Assembly (NCBI RefSeq): GCF_003254625.1
Contig: NZ_QJRJ01000069.1
Coordinates: forward strand, 1 to 64,000
Source: Flavobacterium ginsenosidimutans
GTDB taxonomy: Bacteria; Bacteroidota; Bacteroidia; Flavobacteriales; Flavobacteriaceae
DNA: 64,000 nucleotides
Direction of reading: 5' to 3'
A model generated the notes under the pieces. That model was not told the origin of the DNA. It saw only the letters and a program-made list of their open reading frames with translations, and made no database searches. The first letter of the stretch is position 1, and each line of letters begins with the position of its first letter. Below are positions 25,973-35,204 of this stretch, piece by piece. Made by a program: the position numbers and the translations under genes.

Positions 25973-28900
25973 TTTGTATTAAAGTATTCTTGAACTTTTT
26001 GATTAAAATTCGAGCGCAAAGGTAGTGATTGTCTGTTTAATATCTCAACGCTGTTTAAATATTCCAATAATGAACTTGGTAAAGCATTCGAACGATTTGT
26101 AAATTCAGCCTTATTTGTTTCAGATTGTCTTTGTGTATCTTGCCCTTGTTGCTGAACTGCATTGTTTAATTTCCATAATTCTTGTTGGATGTTTAGTATA
26201 CGTTGCAAGTTCTCATTCTTAAAACCTTTATTTAAAATTTGTTTTTCAGATTGCTTCATTTGATCTATCACAGATTTACCTTGAGAGTCTAAACCTTTCT
26301 TTGCTAATTCTTTTTGTAATGCTTCTCTAAGTTTAACTTGCACTTTATAAATTTCCATAATAGCTTCTGCATCTCCTTCACCATCTTCTCCTTCATTACC
26401 ATTCTTCTCTCCTTTTCCATTCTTTCCATCTTTACCAGAAGAACCTTTATCACCACTTTTATTTCCTTGGCCTTCCTTACCTTGACCATCTTTACCCTGC
26501 CCGCTTTGTCCTTGTCCAGACTTTCCATCTTTACCTTCACCAGGTTTATCTCCCTGTTGTTGTCCTGACTTCATTCCTTCTTTCATCTTATCGGCTAGAC
26601 CTTTTTGTTTCTGAATAATATCTGGCAATTGCATTCCAGGTCCGTCACCAGGTTTTGGTTTTCCAGCTCCTGGTTTAGGCATAGACATCTGCATATTGTT
26701 CAATAGATCGCTCAAGAAATCCGCTAACTTATTAGCAGATGAAACAGCATATTGTTGGTGTGAAACTCCTCTAGGAATTTGAACATCAGTTAAAGTTTCA
26801 ATCGCTTTATCCATGTTGTATTGTACATTTCCAATTTCTTTAGTTACGTCTTCTGCTACCTTTGGGTTACGTAATGAAAGTGCAAACAAACTATCATCAA
26901 CATGTCTAAACTGTTGTTTTAAATTCTGCTGAATCTTGATGTTCTTTGTAAATGTAGATGAACCTAATTTCATTGCCTTGAACTGTTTCATCACATCTTC
27001 TTGTGATAAAGAATAAGCTAAAAGATTGTCTAGAATCTGACGAAGCATTGCTACATCTTCTTCTAATTGTTCTTGTTCTCCACCTTCCATTTCGCTCTGC
27101 ATTTCCTGAGCCATAGACTTCATTTTCTTTGCAGCACTTTTCTGTTTTGGCTTAGCACCAGAAGTATTCTTTTTGCTTAATTCTTCAGAAGCTTTATTAA
27201 GATCATTGTCTACATCTTTCTCTTTAGAAGCATCAGATGGAATGTCTAAAGGTTTCTTTAAAGTCTTATTTTCTTCTTTCAAATCTTTTAAATCTTCTTG
27301 AATTTTTTCAAAAGATTTATTGATTTCATCTTGCTTCTCTTTCGTATTTTCTTTCTCTTTATTAGATAACTGTTCCTGTTGTTCTGAGAGTTTATTTAGT
27401 TTCTCAGCAACTTGTTCTGCTTTTTTAGAAACATAAAAACGCTTGGTCAACTCAACCAATTGCTCTAAATTACGAGATTGGTTTTTACTGATTTGTTTGA
27501 ACTTTTCCATTTTATCAAACAGTTCTTCACTGTTTAATTTATCATTCAAGTTCTTTAATTCGTCTAATAATTTCTGATTCTTTTCTAAATCTTTCTGTGC
27601 ATTATCCAAACGCTTCTGTAAATCTTCAGCAGTTTTATCCTTCTTATCATCTTTGAATTTATCTAAATTCTGATTCATTTTCTCAGAAAACTGTTTCATC
27701 ATTTCGTCTTGTTGTTTCTGACGTTTGATAAAATCATTGATCTTCTGCTGATCTTTAAACTCTAAATTATCTTTTTCTTTTCCGGTATTTTGAAGCTTAT
27801 CCATTTCTGAAATTTGCTTCGTTTGGTTCTTCAAAGATTTAGATAAACTATTGATATTATTATTCTGCTGTTGTAATTCCTGATCCTGAATTTCATCTGT
27901 TGTAGCTACACGATCTGAAAACGTAGAAGACTTTGTAGACTTAAATCCGTGTGGAGCATCGTTATCAAAAACTTCAAAATAGTATTCGTAAGACACGCCT
28001 TCTTCAACTGGAAGATTACTTGGAAAATTAAAAACAAACTGATCGAATACTCCAGACTTCACAGGAATATTTCCACGCTTTGCAGATTGTGGTTTGTTAC
28101 GTTCGTAGTATACAATTTGTAGCTTTGCTAGTCCGTAATCATCACTCAATCTTCCTAAAATATAGTTCTTATCTAACTTCAAACTGTCTGGCGCAGGCCC
28201 CACATTAATGGTTGGATACTGATCTTTGATTACAGACAGCTGATAGTCTAATTTCTCGTAGTATTTAACCTTATCATTAGACGTAAGAATTTGATATTCT
28301 GTATTTTGACTTATATTTTTAGCCAATTTAAACTCATTTTCTACCTTATTAAACTTGAAAACTTCATTATCTTTTTTCCATGCTACTTCTTGTGTAGATT
28401 TAGTATTAATTTTCCAAGTTACAGTTGTTCCTTCTGGTACAATTGCGTTTCCAGTTCCTTGAATTGTCTCTGATTTTTTCTTTAGATAAGAAGGAAAATT
28501 CAAGACCATTTCGAAGTTTGCAATTGATGGAACTGTGATTACTTTCAATTCGTATTCCTCAGAAATAACCGAATTTCCTTCAAAAGAAAATTGAATATTT
28601 TCTGCTGGTTTCTCTACTTTAAATTCAAACTTTCCAGGTTGAGAAGACTCCATAAAATAGCTTTCGTCACCAATATGAATCATCACATTTTCTGGAACTA
28701 CATTCCCAACAGATTCCATTTTGATCACAAAATCTTTATTTTGTTCTGCCTGTAAATTCGAATTCAATACCACAAATTTGAAAGGAGCTGGCGGTAAAAA
28801 TGCAGAATTGAAATGCACTACTCTATTCAAACTTTGAGAAATTACATTACTATTTCCAGAAATATAAAACACTGCAAAAAGTAAAATTGGTACTAAAGCT

Positions 28901-29370
28901 AATGGCAAATATTTTTTGTTAGCTTTAAAATTGATTGCATTTCCAAATGGAATTGGCTGAAGCGAATTTGCTTTTTGCTCGATTGAAGCTAAAACTAATT
29001 CAGAACTTTCAGCATTATTTTCAGAAGACAATTGTAAAAAGTTCGTCAGCTTATCACTCACTTCTGTGAAATGATTTCCTATAATTTTTGAAGCTTGAGT
29101 ATAATCTATTCCCTTTTGAAGTTTGAATAACTTGAACAATGGGAAAAGAATTAAACGGATTAAAAGAAAAACTTCAACTCCAACAAATAACCAAAATAGA
29201 AAAGTTCTTCCAAGAGGTTTCAACCAAAGAAAGTATTCTATAAAAAGCGTAAATAGAAAATACAGCAACCCAAAACCTGTAAAAAGTAATATCCCTTTTA
29301 TCAATTCATTGGTATAATATTTCTTAATGAAAGCCTCTAACTTTTGATATATGGCAGATGATGTTTTCAA
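25969..29370 (-). CDS. DUF4175 family large membrane protein
   Basis: 1133 residues. Three hydrophobic spans lie in the first 180 residues (ILLFTGFGLLYFLFTLFIEY, then FLFWLFVGVEVFLLIRLILF, then ALVPILLFAVFYISG). A beta-rich region covers about 190-480, and long coiled coil rich in Gln/Lys/Glu runs from about 500 to 780. A Gly/Lys/Gln-rich low-complexity stretch (GKDGKSGQGQSGQGKDG type) is at about 945-1010, and a helical end follows. DUF4175 proteins are typical of Bacteroidota, with unproven function. Translation is coupled to ybeY by a 4-base overlap. Confidence 0.85.
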   Translation of the reverse strand: MKTSSAIYQKLEAFIKKYYTNELIKGILLFTGFGLLYFLFTLFIEYFLWLKPLGRTFLFWLFVGVEVFLLIRLILFPLFKLFKLQKGIDYTQASKIIGNHFTEVSDKLTNFLQLSSENNAESSELVLASIEQKANSLQPIPFGNAINFKANKKYLPLALVPILLFAVFYISGNSNVISQSLNRVVHFNSAFLPPAPFKFVVLNSNLQAEQNKDFVIKMESVGNVVPENVMIHIGDESYFMESSQPGKFEFKVEKPAENIQFSFEGNSVISEEYELKVITVPSIANFEMVLNFPSYLKKKSETIQGTGNAIVPEGTTVTWKINTKSTQEVAWKKDNEVFKFNKVENEFKLAKNISQNTEYQILTSNDKVKYYEKLDYQLSVIKDQYPTINVGPAPDSLKLDKNYILGRLSDDYGLAKLQIVYYERNKPQSAKRGNIPVKSGVFDQFVFNFPSNLPVEEGVSYEYYFEVFDNDAPHGFKSTKSSTFSDRVATTDEIQDQELQQQNNNINSLSKSLKNQTKQISEMDKLQNTGKEKDNLEFKDQQKINDFIKRQKQQDEMMKQFSEKMNQNLDKFKDDKKDKTAEDLQKRLDNAQKDLEKNQKLLDELKNLNDKLNSEELFDKMEKFKQISKNQSRNLEQLVELTKRFYVSKKAEQVAEKLNKLSEQQEQLSNKEKENTKEKQDEINKSFEKIQEDLKDLKEENKTLKKPLDIPSDASKEKDVDNDLNKASEELSKKNTSGAKPKQKSAAKKMKSMAQEMQSEMEGGEQEQLEEDVAMLRQILDNLLAYSLSQEDVMKQFKAMKLGSSTFTKNIKIQQNLKQQFRHVDDSLFALSLRNPKVAEDVTKEIGNVQYNMDKAIETLTDVQIPRGVSHQQYAVSSANKLADFLSDLLNNMQMSMPKPGAGKPKPGDGPGMQLPDIIQKQKGLADKMKEGMKSGQQQGDKPGEGKDGKSGQGQSGQGKDGQGKEGQGNKSGDKGSSGKDGKNGKGEKNGNEGEDGEGDAEAIMEIYKVQVKLREALQKELAKKGLDSQGKSVIDQMKQSEKQILNKGFKNENLQRILNIQQELWKLNNAVQQQGQDTQRQSETNKAEFTNRSNALPSSLLEYLNSVEILNRQSLPLRSNFNQKVQEYFNTK

Positions 29371-29507
29371 AATAAATCTGTTTTAATTATAACCTATAAA
29401 AGTAGTAATTATAATAATACCTTTTTAAGATTCTAAGTTACTAAGACGCTAAGGTTCTAAGATTGAAAATCTGAAATCAACATTCTGAAATCTAAAATCA
29501 TAAAACG

Positions 29508-29515
29508 TATCTTTG
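29508..29515 (+). promoter_or_regulatory. -7 element of gltX
   Basis: TATCTTTG, full TAnnTTTG match, 18 bases before the ATG at 29534. It overlaps the upstream in-frame TTG at 29513, which therefore cannot be the start. Confidence 0.6.
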
Positions 29516-29533
29516 CAACAAAATTTTAAACAA

Positions 29534-31039
29534 ATGTCAAAGCAAGTTCGTGTGCGTTTTGCACCAAGTCCGACTGGACCATTACATATCGGCGGAGTTC
29601 GTACTGCCCTATTTAATTATTTATTTGCAAAGAAACATAACGGTGTTTTTTATCTGAGAATTGAAGATACAGATCAGACTCGTTTTGTTCCTGGTGCAGA
29701 GGCTTACATTATGGAAGCTCTTGAATGGTTAGGAATTGCTCCTGAAGAAACGGTTGGAAAAAATGAAAAGTTTGGTCCATACAGACAAAGCGAACGTAAA
29801 GATTTATACCAACAATATGCTGATCAGTTGATAAATTCTGGTTGGGCTTATTATGCTTTTGATACTCCAGAATCTTTAACTTCATTAAGAAATGAGCATG
29901 AAGCTGAAGGAAAAACATTTATTTACAATCACCACAATCGTGAAAAATTAGATACTTCTCTAGTTATTTCTGCAGAAGAAACTGCTAAGAGAATTGCAAA
30001 TGGAGAGCATTATGTAATCCGTTTTAAAACTCCAGTTGATGAAATTTTACATTTGAAAGATATCATTCGTGGAGATGTGAAGTTTGAAACTAATCTTTTG
30101 GATGATAAAGTTTTATTCAAAAGTGACGGAATGCCAACATACCATTTAGCAAATATTGTCGATGATCATTTGATGGAAACGTCACATGTAATTCGTGGTG
30201 AAGAATGGCTGCCATCTATGCCACTTCACGTTTTATTATACAAAGCATTTGGTTGGGAAGCTCCAGAATTTGCACATTTACCTTTGATTTTGAAACCAAT
30301 TGGAAATGGTAAATTATCAAAAAGAGATGGAGACAAAATGGGATTTCCAGTATTTCCATTAGAATGGAAAACTGAAGAAGGCATTTCATCTGGTTACAGA
30401 GAAAAAGGATTTTTCCCAGAAGCAGTTGTAAACTTCCTTGCTCTTTTAGGATGGAACGATGGAACTGACAAAGAATTATTTTCGTTAGAAGAATTAGCTG
30501 AATCTTTTGACTTGAACAGAGTTCATAAAGCTGGAGCTAAATTTGATCCAGAGAAAAACAAATGGTTCAACCACCAATATTTAGTAAAACAAAATGATGC
30601 TGATTTGGCAAAAAGCTTCACTCCTATTTTAGAAGAAAAAGGCTTCTCAACTCCGCTCGAAGTGACAACTCGAATTGTATCACTTATCAAAGAAAGAGCA
30701 AACTTTGTTTCTGATTTTTGGGATTTAACAGATTTCTTTTTCCAGGCTCCAACATCATACGATGAAAAAGCAAGTAAAAATTGGAAAGAAGAAACTCCAA
30801 CTTTAATGCAGGAATTGATTTCAGTTTTAGAAAATATTGAAGATTTTACTTCAGCAAATATTGAAACAATTGTAAAAGATTGGTTAACTAAAAACGAAAT
30901 CGGAATGGGTAAAGTAATGCAACCTTTCCGTCTAAGTTTGGTTGGAGCTCTTAAAGGTCCTCACCTATTTGACATTGTTGAAATCATTGGAAAAGAAGAA
31001 ACTATTTCTAGAATTCAGAAAGCAATTTCAAGTTTATAA
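29534..31039 (+). CDS. gltX: Glutamyl-tRNA synthetase
   Basis: 501 residues from the ATG at 29534. The class I signature is RFAPSPTGPLHIGG (residues 9-22) and the KLSKR motif is near residue 260 (GNGKLSKRDGDKMG). The anticodon-binding region is C-terminal. It charges tRNA-Glu; a separate glnS is present at 35205, so direct glutaminylation is available here. Single gene with a terminator about 145 bases later. Confidence 0.96.
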   Translation: MSKQVRVRFAPSPTGPLHIGGVRTALFNYLFAKKHNGVFYLRIEDTDQTRFVPGAEAYIMEALEWLGIAPEETVGKNEKFGPYRQSERKDLYQQYADQLINSGWAYYAFDTPESLTSLRNEHEAEGKTFIYNHHNREKLDTSLVISAEETAKRIANGEHYVIRFKTPVDEILHLKDIIRGDVKFETNLLDDKVLFKSDGMPTYHLANIVDDHLMETSHVIRGEEWLPSMPLHVLLYKAFGWEAPEFAHLPLILKPIGNGKLSKRDGDKMGFPVFPLEWKTEEGISSGYREKGFFPEAVVNFLALLGWNDGTDKELFSLEELAESFDLNRVHKAGAKFDPEKNKWFNHQYLVKQNDADLAKSFTPILEEKGFSTPLEVTTRIVSLIKERANFVSDFWDLTDFFFQAPTSYDEKASKNWKEETPTLMQELISVLENIEDFTSANIETIVKDWLTKNEIGMGKVMQPFRLSLVGALKGPHLFDIVEIIGKEETISRIQKAISSL

Positions 31040-31182
31040 AAAAAATTACCATTAAGATATTAAGTTAATTAAGCTTTTCTTGATGGTAAAATAGTAAAAG
31101 ATTTTAGTTCATAAAACTCAGCTTTATTCTCTTGACAAAGCTTGATCTTAATTTTCTTAATGCCTTAATGTTTAAAAAAATA

Positions 31183-31226
31183 GAAACGCTAAGAAACATC
31201 TCAAAAATGTTCTTAGCGTTTTTTTA
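31183..31226 (+). terminator. Hairpin terminator between gltX and the SPFH gene
   Basis: Stem GAAACGCTAAGAAACA with TGTTCTTAGCGTTTT, followed by T-rich sequence. Confidence 0.7.
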
Positions 31227-31295
31227 ATGTTTGATAATTTTATTTTAGAAGAATTTTCGTAATTTACCAGAATCATAAATATAAATTAAAAAACC

Positions 31296-32279
31296 ATGAG
31301 TACAGCATTAATTATCATTTTAGTATTGGCATTCTTCATTTTTATGTCGTCTTTCTTTACTGTGAAACAGCAATCTTCTGTAATTATTGAACGTTTTGGA
31401 AAATTCCAAAGTGTTAGAAATTCAGGATTGCAACTTAAAATTCCAATGGTTGATAGATTGGCCGGAAGAGTAAATCTTAAAATTCAACAGTTAGATGTTA
31501 TCATCGAAACTAAAACTAGAGACAACGTTTTCATCAAAATGAAAGTTTCAGTTCAGTTTAAAGTGATTCAAGATAAAGTTTACGAAGCATTTTATAAATT
31601 AGAATATCCACACGATCAGATTACTTCTTATGTTTTTGACGTGGTTCGTGCCGAAGTTCCAAAATTAAAATTGGATGATGTTTTTGAAAGAAAAGATGAT
31701 ATTGCAGTTGCAGTAAAACGTGAATTGAACGAAGCAATGTCTACTTACGGATATGATATCATTAATACTTTGGTTACAGATATTGATCCAGACATCCAGG
31801 TAAAAAATGCAATGAACAGAATCAACGCTGCTGATAGAGAAAAAACTGCAGCTGAATTTGAAGCTGAAAGTTCAAGAATTAGAATTGTTGCAAAAGCAAA
31901 AGCTGAAGCAGAAAGTAAACGTTTACAAGGACAAGGTATTGCAGATCAGCGTCGTGAAATTGCAAGAGGTCTTGTAGAAAGTGTTGAAGTTTTGAACAAA
32001 GTTGGAATTAATTCTCAAGAAGCTTCTGCCCTAATTGTAGTAACTCAACATTATGATACGTTACAATCTATTGGATCTGATACAAATTCTAACTTGATTC
32101 TTCTTCCAAATTCTCCTCAAGCTGGAAGTGATATGTTGAATAATATGGTTGCTTCATTTTCAGCTTCAAACCAAGTTGGCGAAATGATGAAAAAGAATAC
32201 CAAAAAGATTGAAAAACAAAAACCAACTCAACATCAATCTGGTTACGAAGACGACATTCAACCAGATGTTCAGCAATAA
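31296..32279 (+). CDS. SPFH/Band 7 (stomatin/paraslipin-like) membrane protein
   Basis: 327 residues. One N-terminal span (residues 4-22) is followed by the Band 7 fold: VIIERFGKFQSVRNSGLQLK, VDVRAEVPKLKLDD-like VVRAEVPKLKLDDVFERKDD, and IDPDIQVKNAMNRINAADRE. A coiled coil covers about 180-235. SPFH proteins form ring-like membrane scaffolds that organise proteases or lipid domains. No NfeD partner gene lies next to it. Confidence 0.88.
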   Translation: MSTALIIILVLAFFIFMSSFFTVKQQSSVIIERFGKFQSVRNSGLQLKIPMVDRLAGRVNLKIQQLDVIIETKTRDNVFIKMKVSVQFKVIQDKVYEAFYKLEYPHDQITSYVFDVVRAEVPKLKLDDVFERKDDIAVAVKRELNEAMSTYGYDIINTLVTDIDPDIQVKNAMNRINAADREKTAAEFEAESSRIRIVAKAKAEAESKRLQGQGIADQRREIARGLVESVEVLNKVGINSQEASALIVVTQHYDTLQSIGSDTNSNLILLPNSPQAGSDMLNNMVASFSASNQVGEMMKKNTKKIEKQKPTQHQSGYEDDIQPDVQQ

Positions 32280-32290
32280 ATTGAAAAATA

Positions 32291-32318
32291 AAAAAGAGGC
32301 TTAATCGCCTCTTTTTTT
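32291..32318. terminator. Bidirectional terminator
   Basis: Stem AAAAGAGGC with GCCTCTTTT and T-run. It overlaps the last codons of the convergent 84-residue gene. Confidence 0.8.
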
Positions 32319-32555
32319 ATTCATAAACCAACCAATCACATAAGGTAAAATTGATTGAATAATTTTTAGATAAGAATTTGAAAAGTATTCAGTGTAAGAT
32401 GAAACAAAACCATTTACAATATTTTGCGGTGTGATACTTTCCTTAGTTTTCTGAAAACTTAAAACCAATTTCTGATAATTGATTTCTTTCTCCAATTTCA
32501 AAATTTCTAGATCTCTTTCAATCTCAGCATACGAAGAGTATTTTTTTCTTTCCAT
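32301..32555 (-). CDS. Small protein, possibly DUF6327 family
   Basis: 84 residues. An N-terminal charged helix (SSYAEIERDLEILKLEKEIN) is followed by a hydrophobic region (YLKIIQSILPYVIGWFM). It is the third gene of a YtxH, holin-like, small-protein run on the minus strand, starting 2 bases after the holin-like stop. I think this matches DUF6327, but from memory only. Probably peripheral or single-span membrane protein of unknown role. Confidence 0.6.
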   Translation of the reverse strand: MERKKYSSYAEIERDLEILKLEKEINYQKLVLSFQKTKESITPQNIVNGFVSSYTEYFSNSYLKIIQSILPYVIGWFMNKKRGD

Positions 32556-32557
32556 AA

Positions 32558-32908
32558 TTAATCATTAAAAAAGATTTCAGAAAATTTCTCCAAAATTGGT
32601 CCTTCCACCATTTTGTCTTTTATGAAGAAAAGTAAAATAGTTATAACTAAATAGATTCCTCCTACTGTCAAAAATCCGAGAGCATTACTTTCAAACAAAG
32701 AACCAAAAGCATACGCTGCGGCAAAAGATCCAAAAATCATAACCATACTGAAACATAACAAAATCAAAGTAAACTTAAAGATCAAAGTTGTCGATTTCAT
32801 TGCAACCTTAAAGCCCCAAAGTTTATAATAAGCTAAATGACTTTCAATATATTCTTTAGCCTGATCTTGAACTTTTTCAGTGTTTTCTTTTAATTCTTCA
32901 AAAGCCAT
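32558..32908 (-). CDS. Holin-like small membrane protein (phage holin superfamily III type)
   Basis: 116 residues from ATG at 32908 (MAFEELKENTEKVQDQAKEY); an earlier in-frame start at 32935 would add nine residues with no support. A charged N-terminal helix is followed by two spans (FTLILLCFSMVMIFGSFAAA and LTVGGIYLVITILLFF). This layout is annotated as phage holin family protein in Bacteroidota, but the setting is chromosomal and links to YtxH genes, so an envelope-stress role is more likely than lysis. Confidence 0.7.
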   Translation of the reverse strand: MAFEELKENTEKVQDQAKEYIESHLAYYKLWGFKVAMKSTTLIFKFTLILLCFSMVMIFGSFAAAYAFGSLFESNALGFLTVGGIYLVITILLFFIKDKMVEGPILEKFSEIFFND

Positions 32909-32981
32909 AATTATAATTTTAAATAAAAAAAGCACAAAACTTCCTTATAAAAATAGGCAAGTAATGTGCTTTATAAAAATA

Positions 32982-33308
32982 TTATTTCTGAAGTTTAGCG
33001 TTCTGTGCTTTTAACTCAGCTAATTTAGTTTCCAAAAAAGTAATTACTTCTTCTGTTTTATGACTAACATTTGAAAGTAAATCATTTAATGTTCCGTCAA
33101 GATTTTGAGTTGCACTTGTAAATCTTTCACGTAAGACTTCAGAACTAGCATCAAAAGAATCTTTAATATTATGTTTAGCATCATCTAAACCTTCTTTGAT
33201 TTTTGCTCGAGTTTTAGATCCTTTATCTGGAGCAAATAAAATTCCGATAGCCGCTCCTGCAGCTGCTGCAGCCAAAATTGCTGCGGCTGTATTTAAGTTC
33301 TTAGACAT
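32982..33308 (-). CDS. YtxH domain-containing protein
   Basis: 108 residues. The N-terminal Ala/Gly-rich span and loop (AAAAAGAAIGILFAPDKGSK) are diagnostic of YtxH-like proteins, followed by an amphipathic helix to the end. Many such proteins are stress-induced. It heads the minus-strand run with the holin-like and small genes. The minus-strand sequence upstream has TATCTTTA, one base off a -7 element. Confidence 0.8.
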   Translation of the reverse strand: MSKNLNTAAAILAAAAAGAAIGILFAPDKGSKTRAKIKEGLDDAKHNIKDSFDASSEVLRERFTSATQNLDGTLNDLLSNVSHKTEEVITFLETKLAELKAQNAKLQK

Positions 33309-33401
33309 GATATTACAATTTTAAATTATTACTTAAAGATACTCTTTTTTGAACTTATAATTTTCTGATTAATTGTAATTTACAAAAAATTAACAATCTA
33401 A

Positions 33402-33878
33402 TTAATACACATAAGTTGTAGCTTCATATTTACCATCTTTTTCAGTTATGCTTACAAATGGAGAACCATTTGAAGCCGACTTACTTTTAATTCTCATGGC
33501 AGTTTGGTTTTGATTTGCAATAGGCGGTTCACCTTTTGTCTTGGTCGAGACTCCAGTAAAAGTTCCAGTCTGCTTCAGTCCTACTGTCTTTTCTTGTGGT
33601 AAAACTGTAACCATTTTGTAATCATCTTTTGAATCTACAATTATTCTATCAGAAATTTTTTGAGTTTGTTTTGTTTGTTTATTTGTGATAGATGAAACGG
33701 CATGTTTACTAATTTTAATTTCTTCAGAACTTCCGTTTACTGAATAATAAATTAAACCATTTTCATTTTTAATAAAATTTACATCAAGTTGTTCTCCATT
33801 ATGTTTTGTAATTTGATGTGTTTGTGAAATTGCAACATTTGCAAATAATAACGCTAGCGTAAAATATAAAATTTTCAT
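33402..33878 (-). CDS. Secreted protein of unknown function
   Basis: 158 residues with a signal peptide (MKILYFTLALLFANVAISQ). The mature part is beta-rich and resembles many small flavobacterial periplasmic proteins that start with QITKHNGEQLDVNFIKNENG. No motif supports a specific role. The 1.3-kb AT-rich gap lies upstream of it. Confidence 0.5.
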   Translation of the reverse strand: MKILYFTLALLFANVAISQTHQITKHNGEQLDVNFIKNENGLIYYSVNGSSEEIKISKHAVSSITNKQTKQTQKISDRIIVDSKDDYKMVTVLPQEKTVGLKQTGTFTGVSTKTKGEPPIANQNQTAMRIKSKSASNGSPFVSITEKDGKYEATTYVY

Positions 33879-34330
33879 GATAATTAGATTTAAATTAAAA
33901 ATTGTCAGACTTGAAATTTAAAAACTAAACTTTCACACAAATTCAACATTATGGAATTTTGTACATTACAATACAAATTGAAAAATATCTTTTACGCGAA
34001 ATATTATCAAAATTACATCATAATAAAAATGAGAACATAAAATTGTCTTTTTGGGAAATCAGTTTTGATAATCTACTGTCATAAAAATTACGAGTTTTTA
34101 AAAACAATAAATCTCAGCTTAGATTCTTTACGGCAAATTTTAATTTTTTACAAAAATCATCTCTGACTTTTGATATTGAGTTAAAAATAGCAGTTTTATA
34201 AACAATTGTGTGTTAACAAGCAGTTAAACTGACTAAAATAACATCAAAAACTAAAATAAAAGCCATAAATAAATAATAATTCAAAAAATGAGTTATCTAT
34301 CAATTAAGTTTAAAAAACGTCTTAAAATCG

Positions 34331-34360
34331 ATTTATGGAGGTTGATTTTAATCTATAAAA
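34331..34360. repeat. 30-bp motif, copy 1
   Basis: ATTTATGGAGGTTGA then TTTTAATCTATAAAA. Confidence 0.6.
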
Positions 34361-34851
34361 ACTATTACTTTTAATTTTTAAATCAATTTTATAAATAATA
34401 ATAATAAATACAGTATTATTAAAAAAATAATAGTTAAAACTTATAATTATAAAATTGAAATTCAAAACTTAAAAAATAAGAAAAAACTTTAATTTTATTC
34501 TTGAGAAGAAAATTGAAATTTAAAACATCTAAATTTTCAAAAAAAGAGTTTTGTTAAATGAAATAAAAATGTGTCTTCAGGATTTAGCTAGTTTTTACTT
34601 TCATCTTCAAATATTTTTTGAAATTTATTATCATATATAAAATAAATTAAAAATTACATTATAATAGATTTAATAAATAATAAACAAAAATAATTAAATT
34701 TTAAAATTAAAATAGTTAAAATCTATTTTTATAAGTTTTAAAGTAAAAATGAAAATTAAAAAACTAAAAATTTAAAATAAGAAGTTATAATGAATGAAAA
34801 TTTAAAAAACATCTTCTTTACTCAACCATTTTTTATTTTAGCTTAAAGATA

Positions 34852-34881
34852 ATTTATGAAGGTCATTTTTAATCTATAAAA
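34852..34881. repeat. 30-bp motif, copy 2
   Basis: ATTTATGAAGGTCAT then TTTTAATCTATAAAA. Confidence 0.6.
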
Positions 34882-35090
34882 TAAATTAAAAATATAAAAA
34901 TAATAGATTTTATTAATAATAAATATAAGTAATAATAAATATAAAATTATATCAATATAATTTATTAATAAAAATTTTATGGCAAAATTTGGAGATAAAA
35001 GAGGGTAAAATTAAAATAAAGGCTTCTAATAATCTTAAATCTAAAAAATGAATTCCTTATCCAACAAAATTTTATTTTCTATTAAAATCA

Positions 35091-35120
35091 ATTTATGAAA
35101 GCCACTTTTAATCTATAAAA
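35091..35120. repeat. 30-bp motif, copy 3
   Basis: ATTTATGAAAGCCAC then TTTTAATCTATAAAA. Confidence 0.6.
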
Positions 35121-35160
35121 ATTATAAATTTTATAATTTCAATAGTAAATCTATATAATA

Positions 35161-35188
35161 AAAAAAAGCGCTTATAAAAGCGCTTTTC
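35161..35188 (-). terminator. glnS terminator
   Basis: AAAAGCGCTTATAAAAGCGC, then TTTT: a GCGC-cored hairpin; the minus strand continues into a T-run. Confidence 0.75.
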
Positions 35189-35204
35189 ATAAATTTAGCT
35201 GATA

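Larger units (their letters stand above)
33879..35204. other. 1.3-kb extremely AT-rich intergenic desert with repeated motif
   Basis: No credible ORF over 1326 bases. Three 30-base near-copies of one motif (core TTTTAATCTATAAAA after ATTTATG) occur at 34331, 34852 and 35091, each preceded by a run like CTTAAAaTC or ATTAAAATC. A fourth, weaker relative may lie near 34625. The rest is homopolymer-rich A/T. Confidence 0.5.

Noticed and set aside
29513..29533. Upstream TTG start for gltX
   Set aside because: It overlaps the TATCTTTG promoter element, and homologous synthetases begin near MSKQVRV.
32558..32908. Prophage remnant based on the holin-like gene
   Set aside because: No other phage genes lie nearby; the YtxH neighbour points to a chromosomal stress cluster.
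32909..32935. Longer start for the holin-like gene
   Set aside because: The extra residues are encoded by AT-rich leader without promoter or spacing support; ATG 32908 gives the expected N-terminus.
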